The notes: generated from the sequence alone by a model not told the origin. DNA of 33,369 bases from Betaproteobacteria bacterium (GCA_025356695.1 JANXSE010000180.1:1-33369), one strand, 5' to 3'. Counted from the stretch's first letter, positions 22,965 to 31,518 are shown. Numbers and translations: made by a program.

Positions 22965-24371
22965 ATGATCGCAAAGCTCGTCGCTTCCCTCGCCACGGCC
23001 GTCGTGCTGGTTTGCACCGGCGCGGCCGCAGCGCAGGCGCCCGAGCATAAATTGCTGCGCGAGATTTATCAGGAATTGGTCGAGATCGACACCAGCGACG
23101 CCAGCGGCGATACCACGCGTGCTGCCGAGGCGATGGCGGCGCGGTTACGCGCCGGCGGCATTCCGGCCGCCGACATCCAGGTCATCGTGCCACCGGGTGG
23201 ACCGAAGAAAGGCAACCTCGTCGCGCGCCTGCGCGGCAGCGGCGCGCAGAAACCGCTGCTGCTGCTTGCGCACATAGACACCGTTAACGCCAAACGCGAA
23301 GACTGGCAGCGCGATCCCTTCAAGCTGATCGAGGAAAACGGCTACTTCTACGCGCGCGGCGCATCCGACGACAAGGCAATGGCGTCGGCACTCGTCGCCA
23401 TCATGATTCAATTGAAGCAACAGAACGTGCGCCTGAATCGCGACCTCATCCTCGCGCTGACCACCGACGAAGAGATCATCCCGTCGAAATTCAGCGGCAT
23501 CGAATATCTGATCAAGAACCACCGCAAGCTGATCGACGCCGAACTGGCGCTGAACGAAGGCGGCGGCGGCTTGCTCGACAAAAACGGCAGGCCGCTTTAT
23601 CACGGCATTCAAGCCGGCGAAAAAGTCTTTCAGACCTACCGCCTGGAAGTGACTAACGCGGGTGGCCACAGCGCGCGGCCGTCGAAGGACAATGCGATCT
23701 ATCATCTCGCCGCAGGTCTCGCACGGCTGGCACAATACGATTTCCCGTTCAAACTGCTGCCCGTGACACGCAGCTATTTCGAACGCGCCGCCGATTTCGA
23801 ATCGGGCCGGACCGCTGCCGACATGCAAGCGATTACGCGCGAACCGCCCGATGCAGCGGCACTGTCGCGACTCTCGGAACGGCCGATGTTCAATGCGCTG
23901 ATGCGCACCACCTGTGTGGCCACCATGCTCGACGCCGGGCATGCCACCAACGCGCTGCCGCAACGGGCACGCGCGGTGATCAACTGCCGCGTGCTGCCGG
24001 GCGAATCGGTCGATGAAGTTCAAAAGACCCTCACGCGCGTCCTGGCCAACGACAAGATTTCGATCACGCCTGACGGCGAGGCGGTGCTGAGCCCGCCACC
24101 GCCGCTGACGCCCGAAATCATGCGCCCCGTCAATGAAATCACCGCCAGCCTGTGGCCCGGCGTGCCAGTCATCCCGACGCTGTCGGCGGGCGCTACCGAC
24201 GGCCGCTTTCTGGCCAACATCGGCATCCCGACCTACGGCATCACCGGCAAATTCAGCGATGCCGACGGCAGCGGCGTGCACGGCCTCAACGAACGCATTC
24301 GCGTGAAATCGTTTTACGAGGGCCATCAGTTTCTCGACCGTCTGATCCGCGCGCTGGCGGCGGCGAAATAG
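22965..24371 (+). CDS. Exported M20-family metallopeptidase
   Basis: This is a 468-residue zinc hydrolase of the M20 peptidase family with a signal peptide (hydrophobic residues about 5-22, cleavage near AAAQA). Metal-site residues are H103 and D105 in LLAHIDTV, D135 in RGASDDKAM, E169/E170 in TTDEEI, a glutamate in ALNEGGGG near 198, and a late histidine in GVHGLNERI. A dimerisation domain follows (NAGGHSARPS). It should cleave an amide or peptide bond in the periplasm. AGGAG precedes the ATG by eight bases. It sits between the Bug protein and the acyl-CoA dehydrogenase pair, suggesting that it trims an N-acylated or peptide-like substrate before uptake (inference). Confidence 0.9.
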   Translation: MIAKLVASLATAVVLVCTGAAAAQAPEHKLLREIYQELVEIDTSDASGDTTRAAEAMAARLRAGGIPAADIQVIVPPGGPKKGNLVARLRGSGAQKPLLLLAHIDTVNAKREDWQRDPFKLIEENGYFYARGASDDKAMASALVAIMIQLKQQNVRLNRDLILALTTDEEIIPSKFSGIEYLIKNHRKLIDAELALNEGGGGLLDKNGRPLYHGIQAGEKVFQTYRLEVTNAGGHSARPSKDNAIYHLAAGLARLAQYDFPFKLLPVTRSYFERAADFESGRTAADMQAITREPPDAAALSRLSERPMFNALMRTTCVATMLDAGHATNALPQRARAVINCRVLPGESVDEVQKTLTRVLANDKISITPDGEAVLSPPPPLTPEIMRPVNEITASLWPGVPVIPTLSAGATDGRFLANIGIPTYGITGKFSDADGSGVHGLNERIRVKSFYEGHQFLDRLIRALAAAK

Positions 24372-24379
24372 AAGCCGCC

Positions 24380-25567
24380 GTGTTCCAACAAGTCGATTTT
24401 TCCGCGCTCGATCTGCCGCCGTCCGCACGCGCGCTGCAACTCGAAGTGCGCGAATTCCTGCGCGCCGAAATGGCGGCGGGCACGTTCGAGGTGCATCTCG
24501 GCCACACCGAATTCAACGCCGGGCTCTCGCGCAAGATTGGCGCGCGCGGCTGGATTGGCATGACCTGGCCGAAACGTTACGGCGGACAGGAACGCTCCTA
24601 TCTCGACCGCTTTGTCATGACGGAAGAAATGCTCGCCGTCGCCGCGCCTTGCGCGGCGCACTGGTTCGGCGACCGCCAGACCGGCCCGAGCCTCTTGCGT
24701 TACGGCAGCGAGGCGCAGCGCCAGCGTTATCTGCCGGCGATTGCGCGCGGCGAATATGCCTTCGCGCTGGGCATGAGTGAACCCAATGCCGGATCCGATC
24801 TCGCCGCCGTGAAAACGCGCGCCGAGCGCGTCGCCGGCGGCTGGAAGCTCAACGGTCAGAAGGTATGGACCAGCTGGGGCCACAAGGCCGATGCGTTTTT
24901 CGTGTTGTGCCGCACCGCGCCCGACAGCGGCAACCGCCACGAAGGTTTGTCGCAACTCATCGTCGAACTCAAACAACCCGGCGTAACGGTGCGGCCGATT
25001 CATTTCATGGACGGCGGGCACCACTTCAACGAAATATTTTTCGACGATGCCTTCGTGCCAGACGATCGCGTAGTCGGCGAAATCGGCCAAGGCTGGCGGC
25101 AGATCACTTCCGAACTCGCGCTCGAACGCAGCGGCCCCGAGCGTTACATGACGACCTTTCCGCTGTTCGTCGAACTGGTCCGCCGGCTCGGCCAGTCGCC
25201 CGACGCGCGCGCCGCCGAAATGATCGGCCGCCTCAGCGCCGGCCTGTGGTCGTTGCGCCGCATGTCGCTCGCGATCGCCATGACACTCGACCCCGGGCCA
25301 GGCGCCGCATCCGGCACGCCGAAGGCCGGCGTCGATCTCGCCACCGAAGCGGCACTGGTGAAAGACCTCGGCACTTTTTACGAGCGCGAAATCATCGATG
25401 CCGCGCGTTTGCTCGGCGAAGTCGAACCGCAACACAATGCGACCGATCTCTTCGAACGTTTTCTCGCCGAGGCTATCGTTGCCGCGCCGGTTTCGACGTT
25501 GCGCGGCGGCACCACGCAGGTCTTGCGCAGCCTGATCGCGCGCCGTTTGCTGGGGCCGCTCAAATGA
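24380..25567 (+). CDS. Acyl-CoA dehydrogenase, larger subunit of a probable two-gene enzyme
   Basis: This is a 395-residue FAD-dependent dehydrogenase that introduces a double bond into an acyl-CoA. The start chosen is GTG at 24380, 8 bp after the peptidase stop. The open frame extends upstream only as overlap with the peptidase. Motifs are FALGMSEPNAGSDLAAVKTR (about 128-147) for FAD/substrate contact, WKLNGQKVWTSWGHKADAF, and the C-terminal RGGTTQVLRSLIARRLLG. Medium-chain enzymes carry the catalytic base in the YEGT motif, where this protein has RGGT. E254 in SGPERYM matches instead the alternative base position of isovaleryl-CoA dehydrogenase and of mycobacterial heteromeric enzymes. The stop overlaps the next gene by 4 bp. 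The pair resembles alpha2-beta2 acyl-CoA dehydrogenases of steroid side-chain type. Substrate unknown. Confidence 0.9.
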   Translation: MFQQVDFSALDLPPSARALQLEVREFLRAEMAAGTFEVHLGHTEFNAGLSRKIGARGWIGMTWPKRYGGQERSYLDRFVMTEEMLAVAAPCAAHWFGDRQTGPSLLRYGSEAQRQRYLPAIARGEYAFALGMSEPNAGSDLAAVKTRAERVAGGWKLNGQKVWTSWGHKADAFFVLCRTAPDSGNRHEGLSQLIVELKQPGVTVRPIHFMDGGHHFNEIFFDDAFVPDDRVVGEIGQGWRQITSELALERSGPERYMTTFPLFVELVRRLGQSPDARAAEMIGRLSAGLWSLRRMSLAIAMTLDPGPGAASGTPKAGVDLATEAALVKDLGTFYEREIIDAARLLGEVEPQHNATDLFERFLAEAIVAAPVSTLRGGTTQVLRSLIARRLLGPLK

Positions 25568-26631
25568 ACGACGTGCGCAACATGCTCGTCGATGCGGCCA
25601 CCCGCATCTTCGCCGATCACGTCGATGCAAAGCTGCTCGACGCCGCGAAACGCGACGGCTGGTCGCCGGCCTTGTGGCAGATTGTCAGCGACGCGCAGTT
25701 ACCGCTGGTCGGTATCGCCGAAGCGCAGGGCGGCAGCGGCGGCACGCTGTCGGACCACGCCGCGGTGCTGCGTATCGCCGCGCGTTACGCCGCGCCGGTT
25801 CCGCTCGCCGAAACGGCGCTGGCGGCGGCGCTGTTGACCGAAGCCGGCCTCGCCATTCCCGCCGGCCCGCTAACGGTGGCACCCGTGCGCGGCGAAAGCA
25901 TTGCTGCCGGTCGTGGCGACGACGGCTGGCGCCTCTCCGGCAAACTGTCACGCGTGCCATTTGCGCGCGCCGCTTCACGCATCGTTGTGTTTGCCTCGTC
26001 ACCGGAGGGCGCGCTGATTGCAACCGTCGATCCGGCGCATTGCAAAATCACTCACGGCAGCAATCTCGCTTTCGAAGCGCGCGACACCGTTGTGCTCGAC
26101 AACGTTGCGGCCGAGGCGACCGCCTTGAGCACGGCCGTGACCCCCGCCGACTTGCGTCTGCGCGGCGCGCTGGCGCGTTCGCTGCAGATCGCCGGCGCGC
26201 TCGAAGCCGCACTGGAGTTATCGGTGCATTACGCGGGCGAGCGCGTGCAGTTCGGCCGCAAGATTGCACAGTTTCAATCGATACAGCACGAACTGGCGTG
26301 TTTTGCCGGCGAAACGGCCGCCGCCGTGGGGGCTTCGATGTCGGCCGCCGGCATCATTGAACGCAGCGGCGACGACAGCCAACTGGCCCATCTTGCCATT
26401 GCTTCCGCTAAAATCCGCTGCTCGCGTGCAGCACAGGAAGGCTCGATGATCGCGCACCAGGTACACGGCGCGATCGGCTTTACCGACCGCTACGCGCTGC
26501 ATCACGCCACGCTGCGCCTGTGGTCGTGGCGCGAGGAATTCGGCAATGAAGCGGCGTGGGCGCAGGAGCTCGGCGCCGCAGTCGCCGCCGCCGGGGCCGG
26601 CCAATTGTGGCCGGCGCTGACCGGCAACTGA
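25564..26631 (+). CDS. Acyl-CoA dehydrogenase, smaller partner subunit
   Basis: This is a 355-residue acyl-CoA dehydrogenase-like protein whose ATG overlaps the preceding dehydrogenase stop by 4 bp. The N-terminal and middle parts are reduced: there is no SEPNAGSD-type motif, and the strand region is represented by WRLSGKLSRVPFARAASRIV. The C-terminal helical domain is well kept, with ERVQFGRKIAQFQSIQHELA near 225-244, AHQVHGAIGFTDRYALHHAT near 297-316 and WSWREEFG. That last part is the FAD-contacting end seen in the partner subunit of heteromeric acyl-CoA dehydrogenases (family knowledge). It is probably inactive alone and forms one side of the FAD sites with the upstream subunit. A frame open from 24865 is only the overlap with the upstream gene. 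Confidence 0.88.
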   Translation: MNDVRNMLVDAATRIFADHVDAKLLDAAKRDGWSPALWQIVSDAQLPLVGIAEAQGGSGGTLSDHAAVLRIAARYAAPVPLAETALAAALLTEAGLAIPAGPLTVAPVRGESIAAGRGDDGWRLSGKLSRVPFARAASRIVVFASSPEGALIATVDPAHCKITHGSNLAFEARDTVVLDNVAAEATALSTAVTPADLRLRGALARSLQIAGALEAALELSVHYAGERVQFGRKIAQFQSIQHELACFAGETAAAVGASMSAAGIIERSGDDSQLAHLAIASAKIRCSRAAQEGSMIAHQVHGAIGFTDRYALHHATLRLWSWREEFGNEAAWAQELGAAVAAAGAGQLWPALTGN

Positions 26632-26657
26632 AGCGCCGTTCACCACCAGGAAACCGC

Positions 26658-27638
26658 ATGATCAAACATCCGTTGCTTGTTATTGCCGTCACCGCGCTCA
26701 TTTGTGCAGGGAGTGCATCCGCACAGAGCTGGTCGCCGCAAAAGAACGTTGAGATTGTCGTCGGCTCCGCGCCCGGCGGCAGCAACGACAAGACCGGCCG
26801 CACGGTCGAAAAAATTCTCAGCGAGAAAAAGCTGGTACCGACGACGCTCACCGTCAACAACCGGCCGGGCGGCGGCGGCAATATTGCGCTGACCTACGTC
26901 AGCCAGAAAAGCGGCGATGCGCATTACGTCGTGGTCGCCACGCCCTCGTTGCTGACCAATCACATCGTCGGCCAGAGCGCATTGAACTACACCGACTTTA
27001 CGCCGATCGCCTCGCTGTTCAACGATTACATCGTCTTCGCCGTCAATCCGGATTCGGGCATCAAAAACGGCCGCGATCTCGTCGAGCGCCTGAAGAAAGA
27101 CCCGAAATCGGTGAGCGTCGGTTTTGCCACGGCGCTGGGCAGCCACAACCACATCGGCGCCGGCCTGCTGATGAAGGCGATCGGCGGCGAAGCCAAGGCG
27201 CTGAAGGCCGTCGCCTTCAAGGGTTCGGCCGAAGCGATCACCGCGCTCTTGGGCGGACACATCGATCTCGTCACCACCGCCGCCGGCAACGTCGACGCGC
27301 AGGTCGCCGCCGGCAAGCTGCGCATCGTCGGCATCGCTGCCAACAAGCGCTTTCCGGGCGCACTGGCCAATGTTCCGACCTGGAAGGAGCAGGGCATCAA
27401 CGTGGTGTTCGGCGGCTGGCGCGCCATTGTCGGCCCGCGCGGCATGAGCGCGGCGCAAAGCGCCTGGTGGGAGGGCGCGCTGCGCAAAGTCGTGGAGTCG
27501 CCCGAATGGAAACAGGACCTCGAAAAAAATTACTGGTCGGATGACTTCGTCACCGGCGAGCAGTTCCGCAAGGACATGGTCACCGACTACGCGTCGATGA
27601 AATCGGTGTTGGTCGACCTTGGCCTCGCCAAAAACTGA
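26658..27638 (+). CDS. Bug/TctC-family periplasmic substrate-binding protein 2 (divergent)
   Basis: This is a 326-residue exported receptor. The signal peptide MIKHPLLVIAVTALICAGSA ends near SASAQ. Bug-family elements are KNVEIVVGSAPGGSNDKTGR (about 29-48), VNNRPGGGGNIALTYVSQ, an HNHIGAGLLMKAIG helix near 162, and a domain closing with LVDLGLAKN. It differs clearly from the other two receptors in this locus: SAPGGSND replaces APGGGTD, and the YASSGIG segment is replaced by VGFATALGSHNH. Its ligand is probably different too. The start ATG at 26658 has CCAGGAAA upstream. An in-frame extension back to 26556 lies inside the dehydrogenase gene and is rejected. No transporter membrane genes are nearby. 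Confidence 0.9.
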   Translation: MIKHPLLVIAVTALICAGSASAQSWSPQKNVEIVVGSAPGGSNDKTGRTVEKILSEKKLVPTTLTVNNRPGGGGNIALTYVSQKSGDAHYVVVATPSLLTNHIVGQSALNYTDFTPIASLFNDYIVFAVNPDSGIKNGRDLVERLKKDPKSVSVGFATALGSHNHIGAGLLMKAIGGEAKALKAVAFKGSAEAITALLGGHIDLVTTAAGNVDAQVAAGKLRIVGIAANKRFPGALANVPTWKEQGINVVFGGWRAIVGPRGMSAAQSAWWEGALRKVVESPEWKQDLEKNYWSDDFVTGEQFRKDMVTDYASMKSVLVDLGLAKN

Positions 27639-27672
27639 TCTGTTTACAAACCTTAACCGAAGGACGATTTAA

Positions 27673-28449
27673 ATGACTGCCCCCGTCGTACTGCTCGAAC
27701 ACCCCGCCGATGGCGTTGCGCTGATCCGCCTGAACCGCCCCGAGGCCCGCAATGCGCTCAACATGGAAGTGCGGCGCCAGCTCGCCAAACACGTCGCCGA
27801 TGCCACCGACGATCCGACGGTGCGCGTGATCATATTCACGGGCGGCGAAAAAGTGTTCGCCGCCGGCGCCGACATCAAGGAAATGGCTGAGGCCGGGTCG
27901 ATTGAGATGATGCAGCGCGGCGCCCTGAAACTATGGCGCGCGGCGGCGGCCAGCCACAAGCCGGTGATCGCGGCGGTGAACGGCTTCGCCGTCGGCGGCG
28001 GCTGTGAACTGGCGATGTGTGCCGACATCATCATCGCCGGCGAATCGGCGCGCTTCGCGCAGCCCGAAGTGAAAATCGGCATCACGCCCGGCGGCGGCGG
28101 CACGCAGCGCCTGACACGCGCGGTCGGCAAGTTCAACGCCATGCGCGTCTGCCTGACCGGCGACATGTTCACGGCGGCGCAGATGCAGGCGATGGGCGTG
28201 GTCTCCGAAGTCGTGCCCGACGCTGAAACGGAAAAACGCGCACTCGCCCTGGCGCAGCAGATCGCCGAGTTGCCGCCGCTGGCGGTGCAGCAAATCAAGG
28301 AAATCATCCTCGCCGGCGAAGACGGTTCACTCGAAGAAGGCCTGCGTCTGGAAGCGAAGGCGATTCAGTTGATGTTCTCGTCGCAGGACCAGAAGGAAGG
28401 CATGGCCGCCTTCATCGAGAAGCGCAAGCCGAAATTTCAGGGCAGGTAA
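27673..28449 (+). CDS. Enoyl-CoA hydratase (crotonase), catalytically complete
   Basis: This 258-residue crotonase adds water to a trans-2-enoyl-CoA, the step after acyl-CoA dehydrogenation. The oxyanion hole is formed by FAAGADIKEM (62-71) and NGFAVGGGCELAM (103-115). Both catalytic glutamates are visible: E112 (GGGCELAM) and E132 (FAQPEVKIG), equivalent to rat E144 and E164. ITPGGGGTQRL has an extra glycine in place of the usual alanine. The C-terminus ends KRKPKFQGR, as in PaaF/FadB-like proteins. AAGGA lies about ten bases before the ATG. The gene follows Bug 2 by 34 bp and precedes Bug 3 by 49 bp, where a hairpin sits. Confidence 0.94.
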   Translation: MTAPVVLLEHPADGVALIRLNRPEARNALNMEVRRQLAKHVADATDDPTVRVIIFTGGEKVFAAGADIKEMAEAGSIEMMQRGALKLWRAAAASHKPVIAAVNGFAVGGGCELAMCADIIIAGESARFAQPEVKIGITPGGGGTQRLTRAVGKFNAMRVCLTGDMFTAAQMQAMGVVSEVVPDAETEKRALALAQQIAELPPLAVQQIKEIILAGEDGSLEEGLRLEAKAIQLMFSSQDQKEGMAAFIEKRKPKFQGR

Positions 28450-28453
28450 CACA

Positions 28454-28475
28454 TCGCGCGGCATCGACCGCGCGA
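28454..28475 (+). other. Intergenic hairpin after the enoyl-CoA hydratase gene
   Basis: TCGCGCGG and CCGCGCGA form a perfect 8-bp stem with the loop CATCGA. It starts 4 bp after the hydratase stop and ends 8 bp before the AGGAGGA ribosome site (28484-28490) of the next gene. There is no T-run. It may protect the upstream message or reduce read-through, setting different levels for the hydratase and Bug 3. Confidence 0.5.
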
Positions 28476-28498
28476 CGGTTCACAGGAGGAGTCTGCGC

Positions 28499-29455
28499 AT
28501 GAAAATCGCTGCCGGGATGGTCGCCGCTGTCGCGTCGTTCGCTGCCGCATCGGCGGCGCAGGCGGCCTACCCAGACCGCCCGGTGCGCGTGATCGTCGGC
28601 TTAGCCCCCGGCGGCGGCACCGATACCATCGGCCGCATCATGACGCAGAAACTCTCCGATATTTTCGGCCAGTCCTTCGTCGTCGATAACCGGCCGAGCG
28701 CCGGCGGCAATATCGCCGGCGAACTGCTGGCGCGCGCGCAACCCGACGGCTACACGCTGCTGGTGATCACGCCGACGCACGTGGTGAACCCGGCGCTGTT
28801 CAGCGACATCCGTTACAACGTGCTGCGCGATTTCGCAGCGGTCGGCAACCTGGTGTATTCGCAGTACGCGCTGTCGGTGCGCACCTCGGTGCCCGCCACC
28901 ACAGTGGCCGAATTCATCGCGCTGGCCAAATCGTCACCACAGAAAATTTCATACGCGTCGAGCGGCATCGGCACCGCCAACCATCTGTCGGCGGAACTGT
29001 TTAAATCGATGGCGGGCATCGACATGGTGCATATCCCGTACAAAGGCTCGGCGCCGGCGGTCAGCGCCCTGCTCTCGGGCGAAGTGCAGGTCCTGTTCAG
29101 CAGCCTCGGCGGCCTCATTCCGCATGTGAAAGCCGGCCGCCTGCGCACGCTCGGCGTGACCGGGCCGCGCCGCACGCCGACGGCGCCGGACATTCCGACC
29201 ATCGCCGAAGCCGGCGTGCCCGGCTACGAAGTCAGCGGCTGGTACGGGCTGGCCGCCACCGCCGGTACGCCGCGCGCCACCATCGAACGCCTCAACGCCG
29301 CGGTCAATCGCGCGCTGCCGGAACTGCGTGAACGTTACGCCGGCATCGGCGCCGATATCGCCGGTGGCTCGGCAGCGGAATTCAGTGCGTATCTGAAAAG
29401 TGAACTCGAGAAATGGGCGCGCGTCGTCAAAATCTCGGGGGCGAAAGTTGAATAG
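28499..29455 (+). CDS. Bug/TctC-family periplasmic substrate-binding protein 3
   Basis: This is a 318-residue exported receptor. The signal peptide (MKIAAGMVAAVASFAAASAA) ends near AQA-A. Family motifs are YPDRPVRVIVGLAPGGGTDT (24-43), VVDNRPSAGGNIAGELLARA, PDGYTLLVITPTHVVNPALF, and SYASSGIGTANHLSAELFKS near 149-168. It has the strongest ribosome site in the cluster, AGGAGGA eight bases before the ATG, which fits the high amounts usual for binding proteins. It resembles Bug protein 1 (for example YASSGIG-x-ANH in both) more than Bug protein 2. The CoA-transferase gene follows 23 bp downstream. Ligand unknown. Confidence 0.92.
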   Translation: MKIAAGMVAAVASFAAASAAQAAYPDRPVRVIVGLAPGGGTDTIGRIMTQKLSDIFGQSFVVDNRPSAGGNIAGELLARAQPDGYTLLVITPTHVVNPALFSDIRYNVLRDFAAVGNLVYSQYALSVRTSVPATTVAEFIALAKSSPQKISYASSGIGTANHLSAELFKSMAGIDMVHIPYKGSAPAVSALLSGEVQVLFSSLGGLIPHVKAGRLRTLGVTGPRRTPTAPDIPTIAEAGVPGYEVSGWYGLAATAGTPRATIERLNAAVNRALPELRERYAGIGADIAGGSAAEFSAYLKSELEKWARVVKISGAKVE

Positions 29456-29478
29456 CCGTACACAAACAAGGAACGAAA

Positions 29479-30675
29479 ATGATCGGTGACACCAGCGCAA
29501 CCAAAAACCTCCCCCTCTCGGGCCTGATCGTGCTCGACCTCACGCTCGCGCGGGCGGGCCCGACCTGCGTGCGCCATCTCGCCGATTGGGGCGCGGAGAT
29601 CATTCGCATCGAACCGCCGGTCGACGGCGGCGAAGACGTCATCGGCCGCCGCCACGGCTCGGATTTCCAGAACCTGCACCGCAATAAAAAAGCGATCCGC
29701 CTCGATTTGAAATCGAAGGAAGGTTATGCGGTGTTCGAAAAACTGGTGGCGCGTGCCGACGTCGTCGTCGAGAACATGCGCGCGCCGGTCAAGCACCGCC
29801 TCAAGGTGGCGTGGGAAGACGTGCACAAAATGAACCCACGCGTGGTCTACGGAAGCATCAGCGGTTTCGGCCAGACCGGCCCCTACCGCGAGCGCGGCGG
29901 CGTCGATCAGATCGCGCAGGGCGTGGCGGGCCTGATGTCGATCACCGGCTTTCCCGAAAACGGCCCGGTGCGCGTCGGCATTCCGATCAGCGATTTGACC
30001 GCCGGCAACCTGCTGGCGCTGGGCATCATGATGGCACTGTTCGACCGCACCCGCACGGGTGTCGGCCGCTGGGTGCACACCAGCCTGCTCGAATCGCTGA
30101 TTTTCATGCTCGATCTGCAGGGCTCGCGTTATCTGGTCAAAGGCGAAGTCGCCAAACAGGCCGGCAACGATCATCCGACACTCACGCCGACCGGCGTGTT
30201 TCCGACCAGCGACGGCTTTATGAATATCGCGGCGAGTTCCGGCCGGCTGTGGGAACGTCTATGCGACACGCTCGGGCATTCCGAATGGAAAACCAAACCC
30301 GAATGGAACACCGTGGTCGGCCGCACCAAAGACCGCGCCGGCGTCAATGGCGCCATCAGCGCGGTCACCAAGACACAGACCGGAGAATACTGGACCGGAA
30401 AATTCGACGCCGCCGGCATTCCGGCCGGCCCGATCAACACCATCGACCGTGTCTTCAACGATCCGCAGGTCAAGCACGTCGGCATGGCTGCCCCGGTCGA
30501 TAGCCCGCTGTTCGGCAAAACGCACTACGTCGCCAACCCGCTCAACATGACCGGCAGCACGCGCGACATCCGCATGTGCGCACCGGAACCCGGCCAGCAC
30601 AACGACGAAGTGTTCGAATGGCTGGGCCTGTCGAAAGAGGAAATCACCGCGCTGCGCAACAACAAGGTCATCTAG
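29479..30675 (+). CDS. Class III (CaiB/BaiF) CoA-transferase
   Basis: This 398-residue enzyme moves CoA between carboxylic acids, typically activating a substrate from succinyl-CoA or a product CoA thioester. The N-terminal PLSGLIVLDLTLARAGPTC (12-30) and DWGAEIIRIEPP are typical of the family. The catalytic aspartate is D172 in IPISDLTAGN, corresponding to D169 of formyl-CoA transferase. VYGSISGFGQTGPYRERGG (123-141) and GRWVHTSLLESL are also present. In this cluster it would make the acyl-CoA used by the dehydrogenase pair and the hydratase, so it is the likely entry step. Some family members act as racemases (Amacr type), but the layout here favours transfer. It starts 23 bp after Bug 3 and 51 bp precede the next gene. 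Confidence 0.93.
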   Translation: MIGDTSATKNLPLSGLIVLDLTLARAGPTCVRHLADWGAEIIRIEPPVDGGEDVIGRRHGSDFQNLHRNKKAIRLDLKSKEGYAVFEKLVARADVVVENMRAPVKHRLKVAWEDVHKMNPRVVYGSISGFGQTGPYRERGGVDQIAQGVAGLMSITGFPENGPVRVGIPISDLTAGNLLALGIMMALFDRTRTGVGRWVHTSLLESLIFMLDLQGSRYLVKGEVAKQAGNDHPTLTPTGVFPTSDGFMNIAASSGRLWERLCDTLGHSEWKTKPEWNTVVGRTKDRAGVNGAISAVTKTQTGEYWTGKFDAAGIPAGPINTIDRVFNDPQVKHVGMAAPVDSPLFGKTHYVANPLNMTGSTRDIRMCAPEPGQHNDEVFEWLGLSKEEITALRNNKVI

Positions 30676-30726
30676 GCAGGCAGACCGCATCACGGCACGA
30701 TCAACATCGAATCATCGGAGAGCACC

Positions 30727-31518
30727 ATGAGCGAAGCAGGCAAAATTCTGTCAGCAAAAAAAGACGGCGTCGGCACACTGACGTTCAGCAATCCCGAGCG
30801 GCTCAACGCAATGTCACGCGAAATGACGCGCGCCGCTGCAGAGGTGATGGAAGATTTCACCGCAGACCCCGCAGTGCGGGTCGTCATCATCACCGGTGCC
30901 GGCAAAAAGGCCTTCATCTCCGGCGGCGACATTTCGAAATTCGAAAAAGCGCGCGCCACCCCCGAGCAGCTAGTCGAATACAACAAGGACTCGGCGCGCT
31001 TCCGCGTCGCGCTACGCGGCGTCGGCAAACCGACTATCGCGATGATTCGCGGCTGGTGCCTCGGCGGCGGACTCGCCGTGGCTCTCAATTGCGACCTGCG
31101 CATCTGCACCGAGGATTCGCAATTCGGCGTACCGGCGGCGCGCCTCGGCATCGGCTATGGTGCCGAATCGCTGGGGCAACTGGTTGAACTCTGCGGCCCC
31201 GCGGTCACCAAGGAACTGATGTTCACTGCGCGCCGTTACACTGCCGCTGAAGCGCTGCGCATCGGCCTCGTCAATCAGGTCGTGCAGACGAACATGCTCG
31301 AAGATTTCGTCAACTCGTATGCGCAGACTATGGTCGATAACGCGCCGCTGTCGATCGTTGCGTCCAAGCGCATCATCGACGAATATGTGAAAGACGAAAA
31401 GAAGCGCGACCACGCGCTGTGCGAAAAAGTTGTCGCCGACTGTTTCGGCAGCGAGGACTACGTCGAAGGCCGCCGCGCCTTTATGGAGAAGCGCAAGCCA
31501 GTGTTCAAGGGGTGCTGA
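30727..31518 (+). CDS. Crotonase-fold protein lacking both hydratase glutamates
   Basis: This is a 263-residue enoyl-CoA hydratase/isomerase superfamily protein. The oxyanion-hole parts are intact: AFISGGDISKFEK (62-74) and RGWCLGGGLAVAL (108-120). The two hydratase glutamates are replaced by alanine: A117 (GGGLAVAL against GGGCELAM) and A137 (FGVPAARLG against FAQPEVKIG). E147 in GYGAESLG could be an alternative acid/base. The protein can therefore bind and polarise an acyl-CoA thioester but is unlikely to hydrate it by the usual route. Decarboxylase, hydrolase, isomerase or C-C bond chemistry is possible. The sequence is otherwise full-length and ends KRKPVFKGC, so it is not a decayed copy. 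Its stop overlaps the likely MmgE/PrpD start. Confidence 0.88.
   Translation: MSEAGKILSAKKDGVGTLTFSNPERLNAMSREMTRAAAEVMEDFTADPAVRVVIITGAGKKAFISGGDISKFEKARATPEQLVEYNKDSARFRVALRGVGKPTIAMIRGWCLGGGLAVALNCDLRICTEDSQFGVPAARLGIGYGAESLGQLVELCGPAVTKELMFTARRYTAAEALRIGLVNQVVQTNMLEDFVNSYAQTMVDNAPLSIVASKRIIDEYVKDEKKRDHALCEKVVADCFGSEDYVEGRRAFMEKRKPVFKGC

Noticed and set aside
24152..24379. Upstream extension of the first acyl-CoA dehydrogenase frame
   Set aside because: It lies inside the M20 peptidase gene in another frame. Family similarity begins only after 24380.
30727..31518. Second crotonase as a pseudogene because both glutamates are gone
   Set aside because: The frame, length and oxyanion-hole motifs are intact and the gene is tightly packed with its neighbours, so altered chemistry is more likely than decay.
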